A stretch of DNA of 64,000 nt from positions 2,081,882-2,145,881 of the forward strand of contig NZ_KE386488.1 in the NCBI RefSeq assembly GCF_000427365.1, in the 5' to 3' direction. The stretch is from Rikenella microfusus DSM 15922. Its GTDB lineage: Bacteria > Bacteroidota > Bacteroidia > Bacteroidales > Rikenellaceae. This document shows, piece after piece, positions 46,311-54,894 of the stretch (positions are counted from its first letter, which is position 1; every line of letters begins with the position of its first letter). The notes under the pieces are model-generated. The model searched no databases. It was not told where the DNA came from and saw nothing but the letters and a program-made list of their open reading frames with translations. A program made the translations under genes and the position numbers.

Positions 46311-46892
46311 ATGATACAGATAGACGACAAGATCATCAGCCTCGACCTGTTCACCGCCCGTTTCCGCTGCGACCTCGGCGCATGCCGCGGCGAATGTTGT
46401 GTAGAGGGAAACGCGGGCGCGCCGCTCGACGAAGAGGAGATCGCCCTGCTGGAAAACGAATGGAACCATTACGCGCCGTATATGACACCGGAGGGCCGAA
46501 AGTCGGTCGAAGAACAGGGAGTGGCGGTGCTCGACGAGGAGGGCGACCTGACCACGCCGTTGGTCGATGGGGCCGAATGCGCTTATACCATACGGGAGAA
46601 CGGCGTGACATGGTGCGCGATAGAAAAGGCATGGAGCGAAGGTAAAACGCCGTTCCGCAAACCGGTCTCCTGTCATCTGTATCCGATCCGGCTGGTTAGA
46701 TTGTCGAACGGAATGACCGGTTTGCAATACCACCGCTGGGACATCTGCCGGGCTGCCGAGGTTTTGGGGGCCGCCCACGGCGAACCGCTGTACAAAACCC
46801 TGCGCGAACCGATCGTCAGGCGTTTCGGTACGGATTTTTATAACGAGATGGAAGCCTGCGAAACGGAACTCCGGAAAATGGGCGAACTCTGA
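46311..46892 (+). CDS. DUF3109 family protein
   Basis: This 193-residue protein (start ATG 46311, MIQIDDKIISLDLF) belongs to DUF3109 by its signature: a Cys-rich block CDLGACRGECC (about residues 18-28), CAYTIRENGVTWCAIE (about 92-107), KPVSCHLYPIRL (about 119-130) and WDICRAAE near 146. The spacing of eight or so Cys residues is like that of YkgJ/zinc- or iron-sulfur-binding proteins. The family is abundant in Bacteroidetes, with no known role. It is cytoplasmic as far as the sequence shows. A family A end supplies its -7 box (46282). Confidence 0.88.
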   Translation: MIQIDDKIISLDLFTARFRCDLGACRGECCVEGNAGAPLDEEEIALLENEWNHYAPYMTPEGRKSVEEQGVAVLDEEGDLTTPLVDGAECAYTIRENGVTWCAIEKAWSEGKTPFRKPVSCHLYPIRLVRLSNGMTGLQYHRWDICRAAEVLGAAHGEPLYKTLREPIVRRFGTDFYNEMEACETELRKMGEL

Positions 46893-47169
46893 TGCCGGAC
46901 ATTCCTGACGGGCGGAAAGGGGATCGCTTCCGGAACATACGTACGACTGTACCTTGTCAGGGCAGCCTCTTGAGAAACCGGCTCCGGGGCCGACTGTCCG
47001 GAACCGTTCCGCCGGGACAGACTCTGCATCACGTTCCTTCCCGACCTTTGACTGAACTCTTTACGGAAGTCCGGCGGAGTGCTGAATTTATCGTCCTCCG
47101 CTGCCCGATGCCGACCGTAGGTACGGCCTGCGCGGGCACTCCGCCGTCATTCGCTCTTCTTTTTCGGTC

Positions 47170-47544
47170 TTACAGGCCCAACTCTTCCCGGCGTCGTCTG
47201 GGTAACGATGCGGCGACCAATTCGTAAGAATGGTCGATCATCGTCCGAATATCGGCGTCGGTCAGGTGCGGGCCGGTCAGGAAAACGCCGTTCCACAGCC
47301 TTTTGTTCATGTGCCACCCCGGTTCGATCTCTTCGGGATACCGGTCGCGCAGTTCTACGGCCCGTTCCGGGTCGCATTTGAGCAGGATGTAATCCGACCG
47401 CTGCAATGAGCAGAGCGCGAATATCTTGCCCCGCTGGGTCGCGATATCGCCCACGCGGAAGACCATCGTGTCTTCGTCGAACGGAAACGCCTCGCTGGCG
47501 CAGGCTTTCGAGAGGCAATAGTCGCGTATTTCTTCGATATTCAT
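47170..47544 (-). CDS. MmcQ/YjbR family protein
   Basis: This 124-residue protein (ATG 47544, MNIEEIRDYCLSK) shows the MmcQ/YjbR pattern. A helix with ACASEAFPFDEDTMVFRVG is followed by KIFALCSLQRSDYILLKCDPERAVELRDRYPEEIEPGWHMNKRLWNGVFL, and DLTDADIRTMIDHSYELVAASL-like at the C-terminus. The fold is double-wing-like (CyaY-like), and the family is thought to bind nucleic acid, without a known target. A longer frame upstream (to 47634) is not supported because the family begins at MN. It converges with DUF3109 across about 280 bp in which I see no other gene, only weak palindromes. Confidence 0.88.
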   Translation of the reverse strand: MNIEEIRDYCLSKACASEAFPFDEDTMVFRVGDIATQRGKIFALCSLQRSDYILLKCDPERAVELRDRYPEEIEPGWHMNKRLWNGVFLTGPHLTDADIRTMIDHSYELVAASLPRRRREELGL

Positions 47545-47738
47545 AATTTTTCTGTCAAGTTTTGCGGCTCCGTGTCGTACCTTGCGTGGCGGGCAACCCT
47601 CTACGCGAAGACCTGTTTTCTCACTCCGACGCATCGTGCCCCGTTCCGCCTTTCTTTCTATTGTCCCAAACGTATGGAATACGCCGATGGGGAATCCGAT
47701 CCGGAGTTACATTTCAAACCAGCGGCTATATTTTTTAA
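47545..47738. other. spacer upstream of MmcQ gene
   Basis: Nothing recognised except the tail of a possible leader. TATCG/TTTC-like sequence does not form a convincing promoter. Confidence 0.35.
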
Positions 47739-47886
47739 GGTAAGTATATATGAATATGTGCTTGATATTCACATAATTTTGTTCTTTGCCCCCTTTAAGC
47801 GAAGCCCCCTATCCCCGATGCCGGCGGTACCCCAGGCCCTTTATAACGATCATTACCCGATTTAGGTAAAGTCGTATATATTTTTT
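47739..47886. repeat. family A element (TIRs kept, other core)
   Basis: Left end GGTAAGTATATATGAATATG, right end TTAGGTAAAGTCGTATATA. The core (about 47790-47845) is GCCCCC...GGCGGTACCCCAGGCCC, unrelated to the G-loop hairpin. It shows that the ends can enclose different cores. Confidence 0.72.
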
Positions 47887-47892
47887 CTTAAA

Positions 47893-48019
47893 TCGTACTT
47901 TTAATTCGCAAATTCAAGGCCGGAGCCAGCGAGGGCCAAACGAGCTTTGCGAGTTGCAGCCCTTCGCCCGGGGTGGCTCCGGGCTGACCGCTACGCGGAC
48001 GATTAACCGTACGGTTAAT
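47893..48019. repeat. family D copy 3 joined to the AACCGTACGGTT palindrome
   Basis: CGTACTTTTAATTCGCAAAT then GGAGCCAGCGAGGGC, then GTTGCAGCC matches family D in opposite orientation to 19407 and 22833. At 48002-48019 lies a perfect 18-bp palindrome, ATTAACCGTACGGTTAAT. Confidence 0.78.
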
Positions 48020-48479
48020 TGTAACGTCTTTCGCCGACAGGCGTTTGTTCTTTCTTCGCCCACTCCTGTCGCGGGGGCATCGGTTTCTCCGGACGCCTCA
48101 TGCCAGCGAGGCATCTCCTTTTTTACCTACGGTTTGCCTGTGGCTTCCTCGCCATAGTCCGTAAACGGCCTCTGGCCTCGGTACGCTGCTCGGTTCCTCC
48201 TGGCGCCTCGGCCATTCGTGCAACCGACGCTGCCGGTGAGAGCAGTGCAAGTTAGCTTAAGCACTGCCGAACGGCGAGGAGGAAAGCGAAGCCAACCCCG
48301 ATGGCTCTCGGCTGTTGCGTCGGTTGAGCAACCAAAAAGGAGACAAAGAAGTCGCCGGGAATGCGATTCCCCGCTCCCGACTCCCGTCGGAACGGAAAAC
48401 CGCACATTCCCGGGTTTGCAGCCTCTACCCGTACTTCGACACCAATGTAAGTCGCCGGGAGTACTTTTTAAACCTAATG
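48020..48479. other. repeat mosaic between MmcQ and NAD kinase genes
   Basis: About 460 bp without a gene. It contains pieces shared with the internal segment of family B copy B3 (CCTCGGCCATTCG...ACCGACGCTGCC, 48206-48233). A reverse copy of the GAGAGCCATCGGG module lies near 48297-48312. GTCGCCGGGAATGCGATTCC is followed by a nearby partial repeat GTCGCCGGGAGTAC near 48451. Frames crossing it are not conserved. Confidence 0.5.
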
Positions 48480-49268
48480 TTAATTATTATTCCGCGCATC
48501 GACGCCCCACAACAGTTTGTTTCGTAATGTCTTATAGAAAGAGTTGCCGGCCGGACGCACCACTCGCAGCATATGCGGGGCCTTGGCCAGCTCGAATTCC
48601 GTGCCGTTCGCGACAAGGCATTCCCGATTGTCGATCGTCGCGATCGCCCCGCTGCCGTTTCGGGTCGTCATCTTCAACGTAACGGTACTCGTATCGGGCA
48701 CCACCAGCGGCCGGATATTCAGGTTGTGCGGCGCGATGGGCGACAGGATCAGGCACCGGCATCCGGGGGCCAATATCGCCCCGCCGACGCTCATCGAATA
48801 GGCGGTCGAACCGGTGGAGGTCGATACGATCACCCCATCGGCCCAGTAGGTCGCCACGTTCTCGCCGTCGATGCCGATCTCTACCGAAATCATCGCGGTC
48901 CCGTCTTTTTGTATCGTGAATTCATTGACAGCCAATCCGTTCACGCCGCCTCTCGCTTGTAGGAGGGTGCGTTCCTCGATGGTGTACCGCCCGCTTTGCA
49001 GCTCGTCCATCGCTTTGCCTATGTCTTCCAGAGCCACGGCGGCCATAAAGCCGAGCCGCCCGGAGTTGATACCCAGAATCGGGATGTGACTCTCTCCCAT
49101 CCTGCGCACGGTACTCAAAAAGGTGCCGTCGCCGCCGAAACTCAGAGCGAGATCGTACCCGGCGGGGGTGTCGGGGTTGAACGCGAAATCGAGGCTCCGA
49201 CGCCGGAGTTCGTCGATCATAACGGGCAACGAAGGGTTCTCGGGACGGGAGTATAAGGCGATTTTCAT
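48480..49268 (-). CDS. nadK: NAD kinase
   Basis: This 262-residue enzyme (ATG 49268, MKIALYSRPENP) phosphorylates NAD to NADP with ATP or polyphosphate. The family motifs are present: SFGGDGTFLSTVR (about 64-76, catalytic Asp), NSGRLGFMA (about 93-101), TSTGSTAYSMSVGGAI (about 152-167), and SPIAPHNLNIRPLVVP (about 178-193). Length is normal. It is cytoplasmic. The gene is divergent from pdxJ, a common Bacteroidetes neighbour, but here a 416-bp family B element (B4) is inserted in the shared gap. Confidence 0.96.
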   Translation of the reverse strand: MKIALYSRPENPSLPVMIDELRRRSLDFAFNPDTPAGYDLALSFGGDGTFLSTVRRMGESHIPILGINSGRLGFMAAVALEDIGKAMDELQSGRYTIEERTLLQARGGVNGLAVNEFTIQKDGTAMISVEIGIDGENVATYWADGVIVSTSTGSTAYSMSVGGAILAPGCRCLILSPIAPHNLNIRPLVVPDTSTVTLKMTTRNGSGAIATIDNRECLVANGTEFELAKAPHMLRVVRPAGNSFYKTLRNKLLWGVDARNNN

Positions 49269-49290
49269 AATCGGGTGGCTCAAATTTTGC

Positions 49291-49298
49291 TATCTTTG
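49291..49298 (+). promoter_or_regulatory. -7 box facing pdxJ, immediately before family B copy B4
   Basis: TATCTTTG at 49291-49298. Transcription would begin near 49305, five bases before the element's left end (49310), so the whole element would form the pdxJ 5' leader. No -33 box was identified. Confidence 0.5.
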
Positions 49299-49309
49299 TT
49301 CGCTTAAAT

Positions 49310-49725
49310 CGTTCGTTTTATTCGTGCAGTTGAGGTTTGAGATGACTGTTCTCTTTGTTCACAACCGACGCTGCCAGCGTGAATAGAGCGTTTTTATTCA
49401 GGCTTTTTCGATCGGAACGACAGCCCGTTGTTTTGCGGTTCGCAGAACCGCCGGCCTTGTCGCCCTGGCGCTTTGCGCCACGGGGGGAGGGCGACAGGCC
49501 GAAGTTCAGGTCTTGGGTGCGGGCTATCGTTTCATACAAACCCGCGTCCGGAGCGCAGAAAACTGCGAAACCCGAGGCGCACACGACTGCTCGGAAATTC
49601 GGCTTCGCCTTCCCCCAGAGTCTCGGCCACCCGAACGAGTTCGATGGCCGAGGTTGCTTGTCGGTTTTTGCTTTTCAAAGAAAGAACGGTTGTCTCCGAA
49701 CTCTAATGTAACGGATAAACGAACG
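49310..49725 (+). repeat. family B element, copy B4
   Basis: About 416 bp, same orientation as B2. Left end CGTTCGTTTTATTCGTGCAG then TTGAGGTTTGAGATGACTGTTC, right end the complement of CGTTCGTTTATCCGTTAC. From about 49373 rightward it is nearly identical to B2. It carries the G-loop hairpin at 49452-49501. It ends 30 bp before the pdxJ ATG. Confidence 0.9.
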
Positions 49726-49755
49726 ATTTAAACAGGAGCAAAAATAGGGAAAAAT

Positions 49756-50490
49756 ATGACCAAGTTAAGTGTAAACATCAATAAGATCGCCACCCTGCGT
49801 AATTCCCGCGGCGGCAACATGCCCGACCTGCTCGAAGCCGCCCGCAACATCGAACGATTCGGCGCGCAGGGCATCACCGTGCATCCCCGTCCCGACGAAC
49901 GGCATATCCGTTACGCCGACGTGCGTGCACTGAAACCCATACTGACCACCGAATTCAACATCGAAGGCTATCCCGGCGAACGCTTCATCGAACTCGTGAA
50001 CGAAGTGAAGCCCGCACAGGTAACCCTCGTTCCCGACGGCCCCGACGCCATCACCTCCAATGCCGGATGGGACACCGTAGCGCACCGCGACATGCTTCGG
50101 GATATCGTAGCCCGGTTCAAGGAAAACGGGATCCGCGTCTCCATTTTCGTGGAAGCCGATCCCCGAATGGTCGAAGCCGCCGTGGCTACCGGCACCGACC
50201 GCGTGGAACTCTACACCGAAGCCTACGCTACCGGTTACAAGACCGACCCGGAACGGGCCATAGCCCCCTTCGCCGCCGCCGCGGAAACCGCCCGTGAGTG
50301 CGGTCTCGGCGTCAATGCCGGTCATGACCTGAGCCTCGAAAACCTCGAATATTTCGCAGCCCGCATTCCCGGGCTGCTCGAAGTATCCATCGGCCACGCC
50401 CTGATTTCCGAAGCCCTTTACCTCGGTCTCGAAAACACAGTGCGCCTCTATCTGCAAAAACTCCAGAACGCGGCCCATGGGAAACGGTAA
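49756..50490 (+). CDS. pdxJ: pyridoxine 5'-phosphate synthase
   Basis: This 244-residue TIM-barrel enzyme condenses 1-deoxy-D-xylulose 5-phosphate with 3-amino-2-oxopropyl phosphate in PLP synthesis. Recognisable blocks are [17 protein letters not shown] (N-terminal, phosphate and active-site loop), [13 protein letters not shown] (about 36-48), FNIEGYP (about 70-76), [18 protein letters not shown] (about 92-109), and [14 protein letters not shown] (about 184-197) including the catalytic His. Standard length. It is cytoplasmic. PdxA, the other specific enzyme of this route, is at 60822-62021. The gene overlaps cca by 14 bp. Family B copy B4 lies 30 bp upstream. Confidence 0.97.
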   Translation: MTKLSVNINKIATLRNSRGGNMPDLLEAARNIERFGAQGITVHPRPDERHIRYADVRALKPILTTEFNIEGYPGERFIELVNEVKPAQVTLVPDGPDAITSNAGWDTVAHRDMLRDIVARFKENGIRVSIFVEADPRMVEAAVATGTDRVELYTEAYATGYKTDPERAIAPFAAAAETARECGLGVNAGHDLSLENLEYFAARIPGLLEVSIGHALISEALYLGLENTVRLYLQKLQNAAHGKR

Positions 50491-51904
50491 CCGAGCGCTG
50501 AGCGACCCTCTCTTCCGCCGTATCGGCGCCATCGCCGACCGGCGCGGCGTGCAGGCATACGCGATCGGAGGCTTCGTGCGCGACTATTACCTGATGCGTC
50601 CCTGTACCGATATCGACATCGTAATCGTCGGCGGCGGTACAGGGGGCGGTATCGCCGTGGCCGAAGAGCTGGGACGCGAAGTGAAGAGCAAAGTCAATGT
50701 GTTCCGGAACTTCGGCACGGCCATGCTGCGCGTCGGAAAGTGGGAAGTGGAATTCGTCGGGGCGCGGCGTGAATCGTACCGGGCCGACTCCCGCAAACCG
50801 ATCGTCGAAGACGGGACGATGGAAGACGACCAGCGCAGACGCGACTTCACCATCAACGCCATGGCGTTCGGCCTGAACGCCGACAACTTCGGCCGGCTGG
50901 TCGATCCGTTCGAAGGTATGGAAGACATGGAGGCGCAATTGATCCGTACGCCGCTCGATCCCGACACCACATTTTCGGACGATCCGTTGCGGATGGTACG
51001 AGCCGTCCGGTTCGCCACGCAGCTCGATTTCCGGATCGAATCGGAGACTTTCGCCGCCATCCGTCGTAACCGCGAACGGATCAAAATCATTTCGAGAGAA
51101 CGTATCGCCGCCGAAGTCGAAAAGATCATGCGGTCGCCGAGACCGTCGAAAGGCTGGCGGCTGTTCGACGAAAGCGGCTTGCTGGAACTGTTTTTTCCCC
51201 AGCTGTCGAAACTCAAAGGAGTCGATACTGTGCGCGGACGGGCGCACAAAGACAATTTCATCCACACGCTGAAAGTGCTGGACAACATCGTTCCCCACGC
51301 CGACAACCTGTGGCTGCGGTGGGCGGCCCTGCTGCACGACATCGGCAAACCGCGCACGAAAGCCTGGGACGAGCGGGTCGGCTGGACGTTCCACGGACAC
51401 GAGGTGGTCGGTTCGAAAATGATTCCGGGCATTTTCCGCGAACAGAAACTGCCGATGGACGAGCGGATGAAATACGTGCAGAAACTGGTCTTCCTGCACC
51501 TGCGGCCGATCATCCTGTCGGAAGACGAGGTGACGGACTCGGCGGTCCGGCGGCTGCTGTTCGAAGCGGGCGACGATGTGGAGGATCTGATGACACTGTG
51601 CGAAGCGGACATCACCTCCGGCAACGACGCGAAGGTGCGTCGTTACCTGGCGAATTTCGCACTGGTGAGGCGCAAGATGAAAGAGATCGAAGAAAAAGAC
51701 CATATCCGCAACTTCCAACCGCCGATCACGGGCGAAATCATTATGGAGACTTACGGGATTCCGCCGTGCCGCACGGTAGGGATCATCAAGGAGCAGATCA
51801 AAAACGCGATCCTGGACGGCGAGATACCGAACGAATACGATGCGGCTTACGCCCTGATGGAAAAACTGGCGGCGGAGGAAGGGCTGACCCCGGCGTCGCG
51901 ATAA
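50477..51904 (+). CDS. CCA-adding tRNA nucleotidyltransferase / poly(A) polymerase family with HD domain
   Basis: This 475-residue class II nucleotidyltransferase has the head motif [13 protein letters not shown] (about 22-34), the paired Asp motif [10 protein letters not shown] (about 39-48), and the RRDFTINAM(A) motif (about 117-126). The neck region, [13 protein letters not shown] (about 167-179), is followed by the ERI-A-E block. A HD-domain follows ([12 protein letters not shown], about 275-286; FHGHEVVG, about 297-304). HD-containing members add CCA to tRNA 3' ends; poly(A) polymerases usually lack the HD domain, so the CCA function is favoured. It is cytoplasmic. The start overlaps the pdxJ end by 14 bp, so they are cotranscribed. 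Confidence 0.9.
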   Translation: MGNGNRALSDPLFRRIGAIADRRGVQAYAIGGFVRDYYLMRPCTDIDIVIVGGGTGGGIAVAEELGREVKSKVNVFRNFGTAMLRVGKWEVEFVGARRESYRADSRKPIVEDGTMEDDQRRRDFTINAMAFGLNADNFGRLVDPFEGMEDMEAQLIRTPLDPDTTFSDDPLRMVRAVRFATQLDFRIESETFAAIRRNRERIKIISRERIAAEVEKIMRSPRPSKGWRLFDESGLLELFFPQLSKLKGVDTVRGRAHKDNFIHTLKVLDNIVPHADNLWLRWAALLHDIGKPRTKAWDERVGWTFHGHEVVGSKMIPGIFREQKLPMDERMKYVQKLVFLHLRPIILSEDEVTDSAVRRLLFEAGDDVEDLMTLCEADITSGNDAKVRRYLANFALVRRKMKEIEEKDHIRNFQPPITGEIIMETYGIPPCRTVGIIKEQIKNAILDGEIPNEYDAAYALMEKLAAEEGLTPASR

Positions 51905-52061
51905 CGGACACGCGGCTGCCCGAAAACCGGGATATGAATCGTAGACTATTCCTTCGGCCCATATCCCGCCGGAAGACGATAACCTGGGCTTGACAGCTAT
52001 CCGGCCCGCATACCGACCGGCCCCGGCCTGTACAGGGGAGGCCGGCTAAAACGGCTCCATT
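51905..52061. other. spacer after the CCA-adding enzyme
   Basis: Contains an imperfect inverted repeat, CCGGGATATG (51930-51939) with CATATCCCG (51959-51967), without a T-run. It may end the pdxJ-cca transcript weakly. Confidence 0.35.
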
Positions 52062-52200
52062 CACCGTTCGGTTAAACTAAGTTTCCGCGCCTGCGGCGGG
52101 CCGGTACTTTTCTCTCGGTAAGTCCGATACCGCTCGAAACACGAACCGGGCTGTAATTACCCTAAACCGTGGCCATTTCCAAGCGCCCGACTTACCATTA
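52062..52200. repeat. family C repeat, tandem copy 1
   Basis: ACCGTTCGGTTAAACTAAGT then TTCCGCGCCTGCGGCGGGCC, ending ACCCTAAACCGTGGCCATTT then CC and GCGCCCGAC. The end segment equals that of the copy near 19770-19815. Confidence 0.78.
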
Positions 52201-52345
52201 AACCTACGGTTAAAACTAAGTTTCCGCGTCAGCGGGCGGGCCGGACGCCTCCCCCTCGTGAGGCCCGGTGCCGCTCGGCACAGGGGGCCGGGCTGTAATT
52301 ACCCGAGACCTCCCGGGCGTCCGACCGTAGAAATAATTGTACGGT
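52201..52345. repeat. family C repeat, tandem copy 2
   Basis: ACCTACGGTTAAAACTAAGT then TTCCGCGTCAGCGGGCGGGC and GACGCCTCCCCCTCGTGAGG, ending TAATTGTACGGTTCC. It is the direct repeat of copy 1, and the complement of 22572-22712. Confidence 0.78.
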
Positions 52346-52435
52346 TCCACACCGATTGCAGCTGCCTGCGCAGAAAACCCGGAATGATTCCGACCGGTCC
52401 GTACCGGATACACCCTCCATAAAAGACTGAGAAAT

Positions 52436-54151
52436 ATGATTTTCAGAAAAATACTCATCATCGCGGTCGGGGCGGGCGCCCTGGCCGGCGGACAAGCCGC
52501 CGGGAAAAGCTACGGCCCGGAATACTACCGGTCTCCGGTCGGTTTCGCCATTACGCTCGCCGGAAACATCGGCGAGATACGCTCCGACCACTTCCACACC
52601 GGTATGGATATCAAAGCCCTGCAAGGCGTCGGCAGCCCGGTTTACGCCGTAGCCGACGGCTACATATCGCGCGTGGGCGTATCGCCCACCGGTTACGGCC
52701 ATGTGCTGTACGTGACCCATCCCAACGGCGAAACCTCGGTTTACGGCCACCTCGACCGTTTCGCGCCCCGGATCGCCCGGTGGGTACGGGAGCGGCAATA
52801 CGCTAAACGGTCGTTCCGCGTCGATCTCTATCCCGAAAAAGGGATGTTTCCCGTCCGGCAGGGCGAACCGATCGCCTACCTCGGCAATACGGGATCTTCA
52901 GGCGGCCCCCACCTCCATTTCGAGATACGCGACCCGCAGGGCCGTCCCCGAAACCTCGTCGCCGAAGGCGTTTTCAAAGTGGCCGACCGCGTGTCGCCGA
53001 CCATCAGCCGCATCCTGTTGTACGAAACGGACTCAGCCAACGGCGCACCTTACCGGACCCTGCGGCAAAGCGTAGCCGTACGGACCCTGCCCGACGGTAC
53101 CGCCGTTCCCGAAGATTCGGTGCTGTACCTCGGCCGCAAAGGATACCTGGCCTACGAAACGATCGACTACAAAGACGGAAAATCCAATACGATGGGCGTT
53201 TACGCCATCGAACAGCGGGTGGACGGCAGCCCCAACTTTTCGTTCGCCATCGACCGGCTCGATTTCGCCACCAACGCATATGTCAATACCTTCGTCGATT
53301 ATCCGGAGAACCATAAAGCCCGGCGTACCTCCGTATTGCGGGCCTACGTATCGCCGCACAACCGCCTGGCCGTTTACGGCCAGAGCCGGAGGTCGGGCGA
53401 CGGGACGATCTCCGTCGAAGACAGCGCGTCCCGCCGGATCGAGACGACCGTAACGGACGACGCAGGCAACCGGACGGTGCTGAAATTCCGGATCGAACGG
53501 GGAACCGCTTTATGCGCCGAAGTACCGCAGGGCGATCCCGTCCCGTGGTGGGAAGGCAGGACATTCCGGCTGCCGGACGCGACCGTGGCGATTCCCGGAG
53601 GCGCTTTGTACGAATCGATGCATCTTTCGGCCTGCCGGGACACCGTATGCGGCATACCCGTGGTGCGGATCGGCTCTGCCGACGTGCCGTTGCAGAAAGC
53701 CGCGACGATCGGCATCGGAGCAGCCGGACTGCCCGAATCCCTGCGGCCGAAAGCCCTGCTGGTATCCGTCGCGGCGGACGGAAAACCGACGAACATGGGC
53801 GGCCGTTGGGACGCAGTTTCCGGGCTGGTAACCGCTTCGGTCAAACGGCTCGGCAGCTTCGCCGTGGCGGTAGATACCCTCGCGCCGGTCATCCGGGCCG
53901 TTTATGGTTCCGGTGTACGGATTCCGGCAGGCAAAACCCTGCGGTGGCGGGTGACGGACGACCTTTCGGGTATCGTGCGTTACACCCTGACCGTGGACGG
54001 TCGGTGGGAATTGCTGGCCTGGGATCCGAAAAGCCGGACGATGGAACACGCGCCGACACGGGGCGAAACGCCGGCAAAGCATGCCGTCGTGCTGACGGTG
54101 CGCGACGCCAAAGGAAACACGAAAACTTTTAAAAGTACATATATATGGTAA
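52436..54151 (+). CDS. secreted M23-family metallopeptidase
   Basis: This 571-residue protein has a signal peptide (about 1-20, ending GQAAG) and an N-terminal M23 (LytM) zinc-peptidase domain. The zinc ligands are in HFHTGMDI (about 51-58; His, Asp) and GPHLHFEI (about 157-164; HxH). The remaining 390 residues are beta-rich with Ig-like repeats (SASRRIETTVTDDAGNRTVLKFRIERGT; LRWRVTDDLSGIVRYTLTVDGRW). This architecture is common in Bacteroidetes, where it is thought to cut peptidoglycan or cell-surface proteins in the periplasm. It heads a three-gene operon: it overlaps cutC by 7 bp, and cutC overlaps the flavoprotein gene by 8 bp. Confidence 0.9.
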   Translation: MIFRKILIIAVGAGALAGGQAAGKSYGPEYYRSPVGFAITLAGNIGEIRSDHFHTGMDIKALQGVGSPVYAVADGYISRVGVSPTGYGHVLYVTHPNGETSVYGHLDRFAPRIARWVRERQYAKRSFRVDLYPEKGMFPVRQGEPIAYLGNTGSSGGPHLHFEIRDPQGRPRNLVAEGVFKVADRVSPTISRILLYETDSANGAPYRTLRQSVAVRTLPDGTAVPEDSVLYLGRKGYLAYETIDYKDGKSNTMGVYAIEQRVDGSPNFSFAIDRLDFATNAYVNTFVDYPENHKARRTSVLRAYVSPHNRLAVYGQSRRSGDGTISVEDSASRRIETTVTDDAGNRTVLKFRIERGTALCAEVPQGDPVPWWEGRTFRLPDATVAIPGGALYESMHLSACRDTVCGIPVVRIGSADVPLQKAATIGIGAAGLPESLRPKALLVSVAADGKPTNMGGRWDAVSGLVTASVKRLGSFAVAVDTLAPVIRAVYGSGVRIPAGKTLRWRVTDDLSGIVRYTLTVDGRWELLAWDPKSRTMEHAPTRGETPAKHAVVLTVRDAKGNTKTFKSTYIW

Positions 54152-54894
54152 GGCCTGTTATCGAAGTATGCGCCAATTCGGCGGCGAGCTGCGTCGCGGC
54201 GGAACAGGGCGGCGCGGCCCGCGTGGAACTGTGCGCCGGAATCCCGGAAGGAGGTACGACCCCCAGTTACGGCGAGATGGTGACCGCCCGACGGGCGATC
54301 GGCATCCGGATGAACGTCATCATCCGCCCGCGCGGAGGCGATTTTCTCTACACTCCGGCAGAGATTCAGACGATGCTGCTCGACATCGAGGCGGCGAAAG
54401 CCGCCGGAGCCGACGGAGTGGTCTTCGGCTGCCTGAAGGCGGACGGAACCATCGACGCGGAACGCAATCGGGAGTTGAAACAGGCGGCCGGAAGCCTTTC
54501 GACGACATTCCATCGGGCTTTCGATGTCTGCCGAGACCCGTTCGAAGCCCTGGAACAGATCATCGCGCTGGGATTCGACCGTATCCTGACCTCCGGACAG
54601 GAGGCGACCGCGCCTCAGGGGGCCGAACTGATCGCCCGTCTGGTGGAACGCGCCGCCGGGCGGATCGTCATCATGCCGGGTTGCGGCGTGAATGAAAACA
54701 ACGTGGCGGAGCTGGCCCGCCGGACGGGGGCGCAGGAGTTCCATATGTCGGCACGGCATCGTGTCGAGGGAGGGATGGAGTACCGTAACGAGCGGGTTTC
54801 GATGGGAGGAACGGTCACGGTCGAAGAGTTCGCCCGCGACATCACCGACCCCGAAAGAGTCGCCCGGTCGATCGAAGCGCTGCGTCATGTATGA
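54145..54894 (+). CDS. cutC: copper homeostasis protein CutC
   Basis: This 249-residue TIM-barrel protein has the characteristic blocks PVIEVCANSAASCVAAEQGGAARVELCA (about 3-30), GIRMNVIIRPRGGDFLYT (about 52-69), DGVVFGCLKADGTID (about 91-105), TFHRAFDVCRDP (about 120-131), and IMPGCGVNENNVAEL (about 175-189). CutC is named for copper tolerance, but its catalytic role is undetermined; the fold resembles copper-binding or aldolase-like barrels. It is cytoplasmic. It is translationally coupled to the M23 peptidase upstream (7-bp overlap) and the flavoprotein downstream (8-bp overlap). Confidence 0.95.
   Translation: MVRPVIEVCANSAASCVAAEQGGAARVELCAGIPEGGTTPSYGEMVTARRAIGIRMNVIIRPRGGDFLYTPAEIQTMLLDIEAAKAAGADGVVFGCLKADGTIDAERNRELKQAAGSLSTTFHRAFDVCRDPFEALEQIIALGFDRILTSGQEATAPQGAELIARLVERAAGRIVIMPGCGVNENNVAELARRTGAQEFHMSARHRVEGGMEYRNERVSMGGTVTVEEFARDITDPERVARSIEALRHV

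Noticed and set aside
46893-47169. Plus-strand frame overlapping the end of the MmcQ gene
   Set aside because: No family character, start or promoter, and it runs antisense into a conserved gene.
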